This document shows, piece by piece, positions 26,552 to 39,674 of a DNA stretch of 64,000 nt. Position numbers and translations under genes: made by a program. The DNA comes from Meandrina meandrites. Taxonomy: Eukaryota > Cnidaria > Anthozoa > Scleractinia > Meandrinidae. The stretch's first letter is position 1. The number at the start of each line of letters is the position of its first letter. Below the pieces are notes generated by a model that worked only from the letters and a program-made list of their open reading frames with translations, made no database searches and was not told where the DNA came from. Location: contig OY855906.1 in the NCBI GenBank assembly GCA_963693305.1, positions 22,213,289 to 22,277,288 of the forward strand, given 5' to 3'.

Positions 26552-26590
26552 GAGCTCAGATAAAAATTGATTTTCTCATGATCTAAGCTC
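26552..26590. other. Array inversion point (head-to-head satellite junction)
   Basis: Left-arm sequence runs up to gagctcagat (26552-26561) and should continue catgagaaaa. Instead it continues aaaaattgattttctcatg, which is the reverse complement of the monomer interior. The inverted partner of the left end, atctaagctc, follows at 26581-26590, giving 10-bp arms (one mismatch) around a 19-nt spacer. Extending outward, 26521-26561 pairs with 26581-26621 with three mismatches, and the arms then continue as inverted satellite for kilobases. The break falls about 10 bases into the left unit and about 30 bases into the right unit when each is counted from its own GAGCTC. At most one base (the T at 26561) is shared at the join. 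It may be a true inversion or fold-back, or an assembly join. Confidence 0.95.
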
Positions 26591-26870
26591 GGGGACCGCT
26601 TGTGAGTCGATTTGGGCCGTGAGCACCCAATTTCATGAAAATTGCGATTCGGCCTTAAAAATTGATATTCTCATGACCTGAGCTCGGGGACCGCTTGTGA
26701 GTCGATTTGGGCCGTGAGCACCCAATTTCATGAAAATTGCGATTCGGCCTTAACAATTGATATTCTCATGACCTGAGCTCGGGGACCGCTTGTGAGTCGA
26801 TTTGGGCCGTGAGCACCCAATTTCATGAAAATTGCGATTTGGTCGTAAAAATTGCTTTTCTCATGATCTC
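26591..26870 (-). repeat. Junction-proximal monomers carrying a left-arm variant
   Basis: The first complete units right of the inversion include two successive monomers with gatattctcatgacctgag (about 26660 and 26755), nearly identical to each other, with ccttaaaaa in one and ccttaacaa in the other. Read in monomer orientation this is ctcaggtcatgagaatatc, a combination otherwise seen in left-arm units at about 11919 and 20380 (there followed by ttacggcc). Right-arm units generally have either gattttctcatgatctgag or gatattctgatgttctgag. One partial match (catgacctgag with gattttc) is at about 60699. A following unit has the rare ggtcgtaaaaattgcttttc at about 26847. Confidence 0.75.
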
Positions 26871-29800
26871 AGCTCTGGGACCGTTTGTGCGTCGATTTGG
26901 GCCGTGAGCACCCAATTTCATGAAAATTGCGATTCGGCGGTAAAAATTGATTTTCTCATCATCTGAGCTCGGGGACCGCTTGTGCGTCGATTTGGGCCGA
27001 GAGCACCCAATTTCAAGAAAATTGCGATTCGGCCGTAAAAATTGATTTTCTCATGATCTGAGCTCGGGGACCGCTTGTGAGTCGATTTGGGCCGTGAGCA
27101 CCCAATTTCATGAAAATTGCGATTCGGCCGTAAAAATTGATTTTCTCATGATCTGAGCTCGGGGACCGCTTGTGCATCGATTTGGGCCGTGAGCACCCAA
27201 TTTCATGAAAATTGCGATTCGGCCTTAAAAATTGATATTCTGATGTTCTGAGCTCGGGGACGACTTGTGCGTCGATTTGGGCCGTAAGCACCCAATTTCA
27301 TGAAAATTGCGATTCGGCCGTAAAAATTGATTTTCTCATGATCTGAGCTCTGGGACCGCTTGTGAGTCGATTTGGGCCGTGAGCACCCAATTTCATGAAA
27401 ATTGCGATTCGGCCGTAAAAATTGATTTTCTCATGATCTGAGCTCGGGGACCGCTTGTGCGTCGATTTGGGCCGAGAGCACCCAATTTCAAGAAAATTGC
27501 GATTCGGCCGTAAAAATTGATTTTCTCATGATCTGAGCTCGGGGACCGCTTGTGAGTCGATTTGGGCCGTGAGCACCCAATTTCATGAAAATTGCGATTC
27601 GGCCGTAAAAATTGATTTTCTCATGATCTGAGCTCGGGGACCGCTTGTGCATCGATTTGGGCCGTGAGCACCCAATTTCATGAAAATTGCGATTCGGCCG
27701 TAAAAATTGATTTTCTCATGATCTGAGCTCGGGGACCGCTTGTGAGTCGATTTGGGCCGTGAGATCCCAATTTCATGAAAATTGCGATTCGGCCGTAAAA
27801 ATTGATTTTCTCATGATCTGAGCTCTGGGACCGCTTGTGAGTCGATTTGGGCCGTGAGCACCCAATTTCATGAAAATTGCGATTCGGCCGTAAAAATTGA
27901 TTTTCTCATGATCTGAGCTCGGGGACCGCTTGTGCGTCGATTTGGGCCGAGAGCACCCAATTTCATGAAAATTGCGATTCGGCCGTAAAAATTGATTTTC
28001 TCATGATCTTAGCTCGGGGACCGCTTGTGAGTCGATTTGGGCCGTGAGCACCCAATTTCATGAAAATTTCGATTCGGCCGTAAAAATTGATTTTCTCATG
28101 ATCTGAGCTCGGGGACCGCTTGTGCATCGATTTGGGCCGTGAGCACCCAATTTCATGAAAATTGCGATTCGGCGGTAAAAATTGATTTTCTCATAATCTG
28201 AGCTCGGGGACCGCTTGTGCGTCGATTTGGGCCGAGAGCACCCAATTTCAAGAAAATTGCGATTCGGCGGTAAAAATTGATTTTCTCATGATCTGAGCTC
28301 GGGGACCGCTTGTGAGTCGAGTTGGGCCGTGAGCACCCAATTTCATGAAAATTGCGATTCGGCCGTAAAAATTGATTTTCTCATGATCTGAGCTCGGGGA
28401 CCGCTTGTGAGTCGACTTGGGCCGCGAGCACCCAATTTCATGAAAATTGCGATTCGGCCTTAAAAATTGATATTCTGATGTTCTGAGCTCGGGGACGACT
28501 TGTGCGTCGATTTGGGCCGCGAGCACGCAATTTCATGAAAATTGCGATTCCGCCGTAAAAATTGATTTTCTCATGATCTGAGCTCGGGGACCGCTTGTGA
28601 GTCGATTTGGGCCGTGAGCACCCAATTTCATGAAAATTGCGATTCGCTTGTAAAAATTGATTTTCTCATGATCTGAGCTCGGGGACCGCTTGTGAGTCGA
28701 TTTGGGCCGTGAGCACCCAATTTCATGAAAATTGCGATTCCGCCGTAAAAATTGATTTTCTCATGATCTGAGCTCGGGGACCGCTTGTGAGTCGATTTGG
28801 GCCGTGAGCACCCAATTTCATGAAAATTGCGATTCGCCCGTAAAAATTGATTTTCTCATCATCTGAGCTCGGGGACCGCTTGTGAGTCGATTTGGGCCGT
28901 GAGCACCCAATTTCATGAAAATTTCGATTCGGCCGTAAAAATTGATTTTCTCATGATCTGAGCTCGGGGACCGCTTGTGCATCGATTTGGGCCGTGAGCA
29001 CCCAATTTCATGAAAATTGCGATTCGGCGGTAAAAATTGATTTTCTCATGATCTGAGCTCGGGGACCGCTTGTGCGTCGATTTGGGCCGAGAGCACCCAA
29101 TTTCAAGAAAATTGCGATTCGGCGGTAAAAATTGATTTTCTCATGATCTGAGCTCGGGGACCGCTTGTGAGTCGAGTTGGGCCGTGAGCACCCAATTTCA
29201 TGAAAATTGCGATTCGGCCGTAAAAATATATTTTCTCATGATCTGAGCTCGGGGACCGCTTGTGAGTCGACTTGGGCCGCGAGCACCCAATTTCATGAAA
29301 ATTACGATTCGGCGGTAAAAATTGATTTTCTCATAATCTGAGCTCGGGGACCGCTTGTGCGTCGATTTGGGCCGTGAGCACCCAATTTCATGAAAATTGC
29401 GATTGGCCCGTAAAAATTGATTTTCTCATGATCTGAGCTCGGGGACCGCTTGTGAGTCGATTTGGGCCGTGAGCACCCAATTTCATGAAAATTGCGATTC
29501 GCCCGTAAAAATTGATTTTCTCATCATCTGAGCTCGGGGACCGCTTGTGAGTCGATTTGGGCCGTGAGCACCCAATTTCATGAAAATTGCGATTCGGCGG
29601 TAAAAATTGATTTTCTCATGATCTGAGCTCTGGGACCGCTTGTGAGTCGATTTGGGCCGTGAGCACCCAATTTCATGAAAATTGCGATTCGGCCGGAAAA
29701 ATTGATTTTCTCATGATCTCAGCTCGGGGACCGCTTGTGAGTCGATTTGGGCTGTGAGCACCCAATTTCATGAAAATTGCGATTCGGCCGTAAAAATTGA

Positions 29801-29956
29801 TTTTCTCATGATCTGAGCTCGGGGACCGCTTGTGCATCGATATGGGCCGTGAGCACCCAATTTCATGAAAATTGCGATTCGGCCGTAAAAATTGATTTTC
29901 TCATGATCTGAGCTCTGGGACCGCTTGTGAGTCGATTTGGGCCGTGAGCACCCAAT

Positions 29957-29975
29957 TTTATTTAAATTTCGATTC
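29957..29975. repeat. Locally scrambled monomer core
   Basis: The conserved core ttcatgaaaattgcg is replaced here by ttttatttaaatttcg. Several clustered substitutions abolish both the TTTCATGAAA dyad and the TGA that ends most repeat-derived open frames. Neighbouring monomers are normal and no length change is evident. Clustered changes in one short patch could be a complex mutation, a local template-switch event or a sequencing error. I saw only this one instance. Confidence 0.7.
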
Positions 29976-31959
29976 GGCCGTAAAAATTGATTTTCTCATG
30001 ATCTGAGCTCGGAGACCGCTTGTGCGTCGATTTGGTCCGAGAGCACCCAATTTCAAGAAAATTGCGATTCGCCCGTAAAAATTGATTTTCTCATGATCTG
30101 AGCTCGGGGACCGCTTGTGAGTCGATTTGGGCCGTGAGCACCCAATTTCATGAAAATTGCGATTCGGCGGTAAAAATTGATTTTCTCATAATCTGAGCTC
30201 GGGGACCGCTTGTGCGTCGATTTATGCCGAGAGCACCCAATTTCAAGAAAATTGCGATTCGGCCGTAAAAATTGATTTTCTCATGATCTGAGCTCGGGGA
30301 CCGCTTGTGAGTCGATTTGGGCCGTGAGCACCCAATTTCATGAAAATTGCGATTCGGCGGTAAAAATTGATTTTCTCATAATCTGAGCTCGGGGACCGCT
30401 TGTGCGTCGATTTATGCCGAGAGCACCCAATTTCAAGAAAATTGCGATTCGGCCGTAAAAATTGATTTTCTCATGATCTGAGCTCGGGGACCGCTTGTGA
30501 GTCGACTTGGGCCGCGAGCACCCAATTTCATGAAAATTGCGATTCGGCCTTAAAAATTGATATTCTGATGTTCTGAGCTCGGGGACGACTTGTGCGTCGA
30601 TTTGGGCCGTGAGCACGCAATTTCATGAAAATTGCGATTCAACCGTAAAAATTGATTTTCTCATGATCTGAGCTCGGGGACCGCTTGTGCGTCGATTTGG
30701 GCCGAGAGCACCCAATTTCAAGAAAATTGCGATTCGGCCGTAAAAATTGATTTTCTCATGATCTGAGCTCGGGGACCGCTTGTGAGTCGATTTGGGCCGT
30801 GAGCACCCAATTTCATGAAAATTGCGATTCGGCCTTAAAAATTGATATTCTGATGTTCTGAGCTCGGGGACGACTTGTGCGTCGATTTGGGCCGTGAGCA
30901 CCCAATTTCATGAAAATTGCGATTCGGCCGTAAAAATTGATTTTCTCATGATCTGAGCTCGGGGACCGCTTGTGCGTCGATTTGGGCCGAGAGCACCCAA
31001 TTTCATGAAAATTGCGATTCGGCCGTAAAAATTGATTTTCTCATGATCTGAGCTCGGGGACCGCTTGTGAGTCGATTTGGGCCGTGAGCACCCAATTTCA
31101 TGAAAATTTCGATTCGGCCGTAAAAATTGATTTTCTCATGATCTGAGCTCGGGGACCGCTTGTGCATCGATTTGGGCCGTGAGCACCCAATTTCATGAAA
31201 ATTGCGATTCGGCGGTAAAAATTGATTTTCTCATCATCTGAGCTCGGGGACCGCTTGTGCGTCGATTTGGGCCGAGAGCACCCAATTTCAAGAAAATTGC
31301 GATTCGGCCGTAAAAATTGATTTTCTCATGATCTGAGCTCGGGGACCGCTTGTGAGTCGATTTGGGCCGTGAGCACCCAATTTCATGAAAATTGCGATTC
31401 GGCCTTAAAAATTGATATTCTGATGTTCTGAGCTCGGGGACGACTTGTGCGTCGATTTGGGCCGTAAGCACCCAATTTCATGAAAATTGCGATTCGGCCG
31501 TAAAAATTGATTTTCTCATGATCTGAGCTCTGGGACCGCTTGTGAGTCGATTTGGGCCGTGAGCACCCAATTTCATGAAAATTTCGATTCGGCCGTAAAA
31601 ATTGATTTTCTGATGATCTGAGCTCGGGGACCGCTTGTGCATCGATTTGGGCCGTGAGCACCCAATTTCATGAAAATTGCGATTCGGCGGTAAAAATTGA
31701 TTTTCTCATGATCTGAGCTCCGGGACCGCTTGTGAGTCGATTTGGGCCGTGAGCACCCAATTTCATGAAAATTGCGATTCGCCCGTAAAAATTGATTTTC
31801 TCATCATCTGATCTCGGGGACCGCTTGTGAGTCGATTTGGGCCGTGAGCACCCAATTTCATGAAAATTGCGATTCGCCCGTAAAAATTGATTTTCTCATC
31901 ATCTGAGCTCGGGGACCGCTTGTGAGTCGATTTGGGCCGTGAGCACCCAATTTCATGAA

Positions 31960-34775
31960 AATTGCGATTCGGCGGTAAAAATTGATTTTCTCATCATCTG
32001 AGCTCGGGGACCGCTTGTGCGTCCATTTGGGCCGAGAGCACCAAATTTCAAGAAAATTGCGATTCGGCCGTAAAAATTGATTTTCTCATGATCTGAGCTC
32101 GGGGACCGCTTGTCAGTCGATTTGGGCCGTGAGCACCCAATTTCATGAAAATTGCGATTCGCCCGTAAAAATTGATTTTCTCATGATCTGAGCTCGGGGA
32201 CCGCTTGTGAGTCGATTTGGGCCGTGAGCACCCAATTTCATGAAAATTGCGATTCGCCCGTAAAAATTGATTTTCTCATCATCTGACCTCGGGGACCGCT
32301 TGTGAGTCGATTTGGGCCGTGAGCACCCAATTTCATGAAAATTGCGATTCGGCGGTAAAAATTGATTTTCTCATGATCTGAGCTCTGGGACCGCTTCTGA
32401 GTCGATTTGGGCCGTGAGCACCCAATTTCATGAAAATTGCGATTCGGCCGTAAAAATTGATTTTCTCATGATCTGAGCTCGGGGACCGCTTGTGAGTCGA
32501 TTTTGGCCGTGAGCACCCAATTTCATGAAAATTTCGATTCGGCCGTAAAAATTGATTTTCTCATGATCTGAGCTCGGGGACCGCTTGTGCATCGATTTGG
32601 GCCGTGAGCACCCAATTTCATGAAAATTGCGATTCGGCGGTAAAAATTGATTTTCTCATAATCTGAGCTCGGGGACCGCTTGTGCGTCGATTTGGGCCGA
32701 GAGCACCCAATTTCAAGAAAATTGCGATTCGGCCGTAAAAATTGATTTTCTCATGATCTGAGCTCGGGGACCCGCTTGTGAGTCGATTTGGGCCGTGAGC
32801 ACCCAATTTCATGAAAATTGCGATTCGGCCGTAAAAATTGATTTTCTCATGATCTGAGCTCGGGGACCGCTTGTGCATCGATTTGGGCCGTGAGCACCCA
32901 ATTTCATGAAAATTGCGATTCGGCGGTAAAAATTGATTTTCTCATAATCTGAGCTCGGGGACCGCTTGTGAGTCGATTTGGGCCGTGAGCACACAATTTC
33001 ATGAAAATTGCGATTCGCCCGTAAAAATTGATTTTCTCATCATCTGAGCTCGGGGACCGCTTGTGAGTCGATTTGGGCCGTGAGCACCCAATTTCATGAA
33101 AATTGCGATTCGCCCGTAAAAATTGATTTTCTCATCATCTGAGCTCGGGGACCGCTTGTGAGTCGATTTGGGCCGTGAGCACCCAATTTCATGAAAATTG
33201 CGATTCGGCGGTAAAAATTGATTTTCTCATGATCTGAGCTCTGGGACCGCTTGTGAGTCGATTTGGGCCGTGAGCACCCAATTTCATGAAAATTGCGATT
33301 CGGCCGTAAAAATTGATTTTCTCATGATCTCAGCTCGGGGACCGCTTGTGCATCGATTTGGGCCGTGAGCACCCAATTTCATGAAAATTGCGATTCGGCG
33401 GTAAAAATTGATTTTCTCATCATCTGAGCTCGGGGACCGCTTGTGCGTCCATTTGGGCCGAGAGCACCAAATTTCAAGAAAATTGCGATTCGGCCGTAAA
33501 AATTGATTTTCTCATGATCTGAGCTCGGGGACCGCTTGTCAGTCGATTTGGGCCGTGAGCACCCAATTTCATGAAAATTGCGATTCGCCCGTAAAAATTG
33601 ATTTTCTCATGATCTGAGCTCGGGGACCGCTTGTGAGTCGATTTGGGCCGTGAGCACCCAATTTCATGAAAATTGCGATTCGCCCGTAAAAATTGATTTT
33701 CTCATCATCTGACCTCGGGGACCGCTTGTGAGTCGATTTGGGCCGTGAGCACCCAATTTCATGAAAATTGCGATTCGTTGGTAAAAATTGATTTTCTCAT
33801 GATCTGAGCTCTGGGACCGCTTCTGAGTCGATTTGGGCCGTGAGCACCCAATTTCATGAAAATTGCGATTCGGCCGTAAAAATTGATTTTCTCATGATCT
33901 GAGCTCGGGGACCGCTTGTGAGTCGATTTGGGCCGTGAGCACCCAATTTCATGAAAATTTCGATTCGGCCGTAAAAATTGATTTTCTCATGATCTGAGCT
34001 CGGGGACCGCTTGTGCATCGATTTGGGCCGTGAGCACCCAATTTCATGAAAATTGCGATTCGGCGGTAAAAATTGATTTTCTCATAATCTGAGCTCGGGG
34101 ACCGCTTTTGCGTCGATTTGGGCCGAGAGCACCCAATTTCAAGAAAATTGCGATTCGGCCGTAAAAATTGATTTTCTCATGATCTGAGCTCGGGGACCCG
34201 CTTGTGAGTCGATTTGGGCCGTGAGCACCCAATTTCATGAAAATTGCGATTCGGCCGTAAAAATTGATTTTCTCATGATCTGAGCTCGGGGACCGCTTGT
34301 GCATCGATTTGGGCCGTGAGCACCCAATTTCATGAAAATTGCGATTCGGCGGTAAAAATTGATTTTCTCATAATCTGAGCTCGGGGACCGCTTGTGAGTC
34401 GATTTGGGCCGTGAGCACACAATTTCATGAAAATTGCGATTCGCCCGTAAAAATTGATTTTCTCATCATCTGAGCTCGGGGACCGCTTGTGAGTCGATTT
34501 GGGCCGTGAGCACCCAATTTCATGAAAATTGCGATTCGCCCGTAAAAATTGATTTTCTCATCATCTGAGCTCGGGGACCGCTTGTGAGTCGATTTGGGCC
34601 GTGAGCACCCAATTTCATGAAAATTGCGATTCGGCGGTAAAAATTGATTTTCTCATGATCTGAGCTCTGGGACCGCTTGTGAGTCGATTTGGGCCGTGAG
34701 CACCCAATTTCATGAAAATTGCGATTCGGCCGTAAAAATTGATTTTCTCATGATCTCAGCTCGGGGACCGCTTGT
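31960..34775 (-). repeat. Tandem 1426-bp (15-monomer) higher-order duplication
   Basis: About 31960-33349 matches 33386-34775 at an offset of 1426 bp (15 monomers plus 1). Shared markers in order are gcgtccatttgg, gcaccaaatttcaag, cgcttgtcagtcg, catctgacctcgg, cgcttctgagtcg, the +1 variant cggggacccg (32765, 34191) and gcacacaatttc (about 32988, 34414). Differences include ggcggtaaaa (about 32350) versus gttggtaaaa (about 33777) and cgcttgtgcg versus cgcttttgcg at about 34103. A third, more distant copy of the distal part lies at about 59740-60620. Confidence 0.9.
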
Positions 34776-36209
34776 GAGTCGATTTGGGCCGTGAGCACCC
34801 AATTTCATGAAAATTGCGATTCGGCCGTAAAAATTGATTTTCTCATGATCTGAGCTCGGGGACCGCTTGTGCGTCGATTTGGGCCGAGAGCACCCAATTT
34901 CAAGAAAATTGCGATTCGGCCGTAAAAATTGATTTTCTCATGATCTGAGCTCGGGGACCGCTTGTGAGTCGATTTGGGCCGTGAGCACCCAATTTCATGA
35001 AAATTGCGATTCGGCCGTAAAAATTGATTTTCTCATGATCTCAGCTCGGGGACCGCTTGTGAGTCGATTTGGGCCGTGAGCACCCAATTTCATGAAAATT
35101 GCGATTCGGCCGTAAAAATTGATTTTCTCATAATCTGAGCTCGGGGACCGCTTGTGCATCGATTTGGGCCGTGAGCACCCAATTTCATGAAAATTGCGAT
35201 TCGGCGGTAAAAATTGATTTTCTCATAATCTGAGCTCGGGGACCGCTTGTGCGTCGATTTGGGCCGAGAGCACCCAATTTCAAGAAAATTGCGATTCGGC
35301 CGTAAAAATTGATTTTCTCATGATCTGAGCTCGGGGACCGCTTGTGAGTCGATTTGGGCCGTGAGCACCCAATTTTATGAAAATTGCGATTCGCCCGTAA
35401 AAATTGATTTTCTGATGATCTGAGCTCGGGGACCGCTTGTGAGTCGATTTGGGCCGTGAGCACCCAATTTCATGAAAATTTCGATTCGGCCGTAAAAATT
35501 GATTTTCTCATGATCTGAGCTCGGGGACCGCTTGTGCATCGATTTGGGCCGTGAGCACCCAATTTCATGAAAATTGCGATTCGGCGGTAAAAATTGATTT
35601 TCTCATAATCTGAGCTCGGGGACCGCTTGTGAGTCGATTTGGGCCGTGAGCACCCAATTTCATGAAAATTGCGATTCGCCCGTAAAAATTGATTTTCTCA
35701 TCATCTGAGCTCGGGGACCGCTTGTGAGTCGATTTGGGCCGTGAGCACCCAATTTTATGAAAATTGCGATTCGCCCGTAAAAATTGATTTTCTGATGATC
35801 TGAGCTCGGGGACCGCTTGTGAGTCGATTTGGGCCGTGAGCACCCAATTTCATGAAAATTTCGATTCGGCCGTAAAAATTGATTTTCTCATGATCTGAGC
35901 TCGGGGACCGCTTGTGCATCGATTTGGGCCGTGAGCACCCAATTTCATGAAAATTGCGATTCGGCGGTAAAAATTGATTTTCTCATCATCTGAGCTCGGG
36001 GACCGCTTGTGCGTCGATTTGGGCCGAGAGCACCCAATTTCAAGAAAATTGCGATTCGGCCGTAAAAATTGATTTTCTCATGATCTGAGCTCGGGGACCG
36101 CTTGTGAGTCGATTTGGGCCGTGAGCACCCAATTTCATGAAAATTGCGATTCGGCCGTAAAAATTGATTTTCTCATGATCTGAGCTCGGGGACCGCTTGT
36201 GCATCGATT

Positions 36210-38690
36210 TGGGCCGTGAGCACCCAATTTCATGAAAATTGCGATTCGGCGGTAAAAATTGATTTTCTCATAATCTGAGCTCGGGGACCGCTTGTGAGTC
36301 GATTTGGGCCGTGAGCACCCAATTTCATGAAAATTGCGATTCGCCCGTAAAAATTGATTTTCTCATCATCTGAGCTCGGGGACCGCTTGTGAGTCGATTT
36401 GGGCCGTGAGCACCCAATTTTATGAAAATTGCGATTCGCCCGTAAAAATTGATTTTCTGATGATCTGAGCTCGGGGACCGCTTGTGAGTCGATTTGGGCC
36501 GTGAGCACCCAATTTCATGAAAATTGCGATTCGGCCGTAAAAATTTATTTTCTCATGATCTGAGCTCGGGGACCGCTTGTGCATCGATTTGGGCCGTGAG
36601 CACCCAATTTCATGAAAATTGCGATTCGGCCTTAAAAATTGATATTCTGATGTTCTGAGCTCGGGGACGACTTGTGCGTCGATTTGGGCCGTAAGCACCC
36701 AATTTCATGAAAATTGCGATTCGGCGGTAAAAATTGATTTTCTCATGATCTGAGCTCTGGGACCGCTTGTGACTCGATTTGGGCCGTGAGCACCCAATTT
36801 CATGAAAATTGCGATTCGGCCGTAAAAATTGATTTTCTCATGATCTGAGCTCTGGGACCGCTTGTGAGTCGATTTGGGCCGTGAGCACCCAATTTCATGA
36901 AAATTGCGATTCGGCCGTAAAAATTGATTTTCTCATGATCTGAGCTAGGGGACCGCTTGTGCATCGATTTGGGCCGTGAGCACCCAATTTCATGAAAATT
37001 GCGATTCGGCCTTAAAAATTGATATTCTGATGTTCTGAGCTCGGGGACGACTTGTGCGTCGATTTGGGCCGTGAGCACCCAATTTCATGAAAAGTGCGAT
37101 TCGGCGGTAAAAATTGATTTTCTCATCATCTGAGCTCTGGGACCGCTTGTGAGTCGATTTGGGCCGTGAGCACCCAATTTCATGAAAATTGCGATTCGGC
37201 CGTAAAAATTGATTTTCTCATGATGTGAGCTCGGGGACCGCTTGTGCATCGATTTGGGCCGTGAGCACCCAATTTCATGAAAATTGCGATTCGGCCTTAA
37301 AAATTGATATTCTGATGTTCTGTGCTCGGGGACGACTTGTGCGTCGATTTGGGCCGTAAGCACCCAATTTCATGAAAATTGCCATTCGGCGGTAAAAATT
37401 GATTTTCTCATGATCTGAGCTCTGGGACCGCTTGTGAGTCGATTTGGGCCGTGAGCACCCAATTTCATGAAAATTGCGATTCGGCGGTAAAAATTGATTT
37501 TCTCATAATCTGAGCTCGGGGACCGCTTGTGAGTCGATTTGGGCCGTGAGCACCCAATTTCATGAAAATTGCGATTCGCCCGTAAAAATTGATTTTCTCA
37601 TCATCTGAGCTCGGGGACCGCTTGTGAGTCGATTTGGGCCGTGAGCACCCAATTTTATGAAAATTGCGATTCGCCCGTAAAAATTGATTTTCTGATGATC
37701 TGAGCTCGGGGACCGCTTGTGAGTCGATTTGGGCCGTGAGCACCCAATTTCATGAAAATTGCGATTCGGCCGTAAAAATTTATTTTCTCATGATCTGAGC
37801 TCGGGGACCGCTTGTGCATCGATTTGGGCCGTGAGCACCCAATTTCATGAAAATTGCGATTCGGCCTTAAAAATTGATATTCTGATGTTCTGAGCTCGGG
37901 GACGACTTGTGCGTCGATTTGGGCCGTAAGCACCCAATTTCATGAAAATTGCGATTCGGCGGTAAAAATTGATTTTCTCATGATCTGAGCTCTGGGACCG
38001 CTTGTGACTCGATTTGGGCCGTGAGCACCCAATTTCATGAAAATTGCGATTCGGCCGTAAAAATTGATTTTCTCATGATCTGAGCTCTGGGACCGCTTGT
38101 GAGTCGATTTGGGCCGTGAGCACCCAATTTCATGAAAATTGCGATTCGGCCGTAAAAATTGATTTTCTCATGATCTGAGCTAGGGGACCGCTTGTGCATC
38201 GATTTGGGCCGTGAGCACCCAATTTCATGAAAATTGCGATTCGGCCTTAAAAATTGATATTCTGATGTTCTGAGCTCGGGGACGACTTGTGCGTCGATTT
38301 GGGCCGTGAGCACCCAATTTCATGAAAAGTGCGATTCGGCGGTAAAAATTGATTTTCTCATCATCTGAGCTCTGGGACCGCTTGTGAGTCGATTTGGGCC
38401 GTGAGCACCCAATTTCATGAAAATTGCGATTCGGCCGTAAAAATTGATTTTCTCATGATGTGAGCTCGGGGACCGCTTGTGCATCGATTTGGGCCGTGAG
38501 CACCCAATTTCATGAAAATTGCGATTCGGCCTTAAAAATTGATATTCTGATGTTCTGTGCTCGGGGACGACTTGTGCGTCGATTTGGGCCGTAAGCACCC
38601 AATTTCATGAAAATTGCCATTCGGCGGTAAAAATTGATTTTCTCATGATCTGAGCTCTGGGACCGCTTGTGAGTCGATTTGGGCCGTGAG
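36210..38690 (-). repeat. Tandem 1235-bp (13-monomer) duplication, near identical
   Basis: About 36210-37450 and 37445-38690 repeat at exactly 13 x 95 = 1235 bp. Every rare marker I checked is present in both: cccaattttatg, aaaaatttattttc, gtgactcgatttgg, gagctagggg (about 36946, 38181), catgaaaagtgcg, catgatgtgagc, ctgtgctcgggg and gccattcggcgg. I saw no differences between the copies, so this looks like one of the youngest exchanges in the window. A related third copy with a few differences lies at about 46960-48200. Confidence 0.92.
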
Positions 38691-39674
38691 CACCCAATTT
38701 CATGAAAATTGCGATTCGGCCGTAAAAATTGATTTTCTCATGATCTGAGCTCGGGGACCGCTTGTGAGTCGATTTGGGCTGTGAGCACCCAATTTCATGA
38801 AAATTGCGATTCGGCCGTAAAAATTGATTTTCTCATGATCTGAGCTCGGGGACCGCTTGTGCATCGATTTGGGCCGTGAGCACCCAATTTCATGAAAATT
38901 GCGATTCGGCCTTAAAAATTGATATTCTGATGTTCTGAGCTCGTGGACGAAATGTGCGTCGATTTGGGCCGTAAGCACCCAATTTCATGAAAATTGCGAT
39001 TCGGCCGTAAAAATTGATTTTCTCATGATCTGAGCTCTGGGACCGCTTGTGACTCGATTTGGGCCGTGAGCACCCAATTTCATGAAAATTGCGATTCGGC
39101 CGTAAAAATTGATTTTCTCATGATCTGAGCTCGGGGACCGCTTGTGCGTCGATTTGGGCCGAGAGCACCCAATTTCAAGAAAATTGCGATTCGGCCGTAA
39201 AAATTGATTTTCTCATGATCTGAGCTCAGGGACCGCTTGTGAGTCGATTTGGGCCGTGAGCACCCAATTTCATGAAAATTGCGATTCGGCCGTAAAAATT
39301 GATTTTCTCATGATCTGAGCTCGGGGACCGCTTGTGAGTCGATTTGGGCCGTGAGCACCCAATTTCATGAAAATTGCGATTCGGCCGTAAAAATTGATTT
39401 TCTCATGATCTGAGCTCGGGGACCGCTTGTGAGTCGATTTGGGCCGTTAGCACCCAATTTCACGAAAATTGCGATTTGGCCGTAAAAATTGATTTTCTCA
39501 TGATCTGAGCTCGGGGACCGCTTGTGAGTCGATTTGGGCCGTGAGCACCCAATTTCATGAAATTTGCGATTCGGCAGTAAAAATTGATTTTCTCATGATC
39601 TGAGCTCGGAGACCGCTTGTGCGTCGATTTGGGGCGTGAGCACCCAATTTCATGAAAATTGCGTTTCGGCCGTA

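Larger units (their letters stand above)
1..26561 (+). repeat. 95-bp satellite array, left arm (forward orientation)
   Basis: About 280 head-to-tail copies of a 95-bp monomer fill this block with no non-satellite interruption. Taking the GAGCTC hexamer as unit start, successive units begin at 18, 113 and 208, exactly 95 bp apart. Rare units are 96 bp because of one extra base, for example cacaatgcgg at about 954 and cacaaagcgg at about 5330. Units differ mostly by scattered single substitutions, and many substitutions are shared in blocks, which shows amplification of multi-monomer segments. The block contains no credible gene. Recurring open frames are created by the repeat and end at the TGA inside tttcatgaaat. 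The array continues beyond the left edge of the window. Satellite identity is seen directly; a centromeric or heterochromatic location is inference. Confidence 0.97.

Noticed and set aside
26552..26590. Rho-independent terminator or regulatory hairpin
   Set aside because: The inverted repeat is a consequence of the array changing direction; there is no gene nearby and its arms continue as satellite for kilobases.
26552..26590. Transposon insertion or target-site duplication at the orientation switch
   Set aside because: No foreign sequence, terminal repeat or direct duplication is seen at the join; both sides are monomer sequence to the base.
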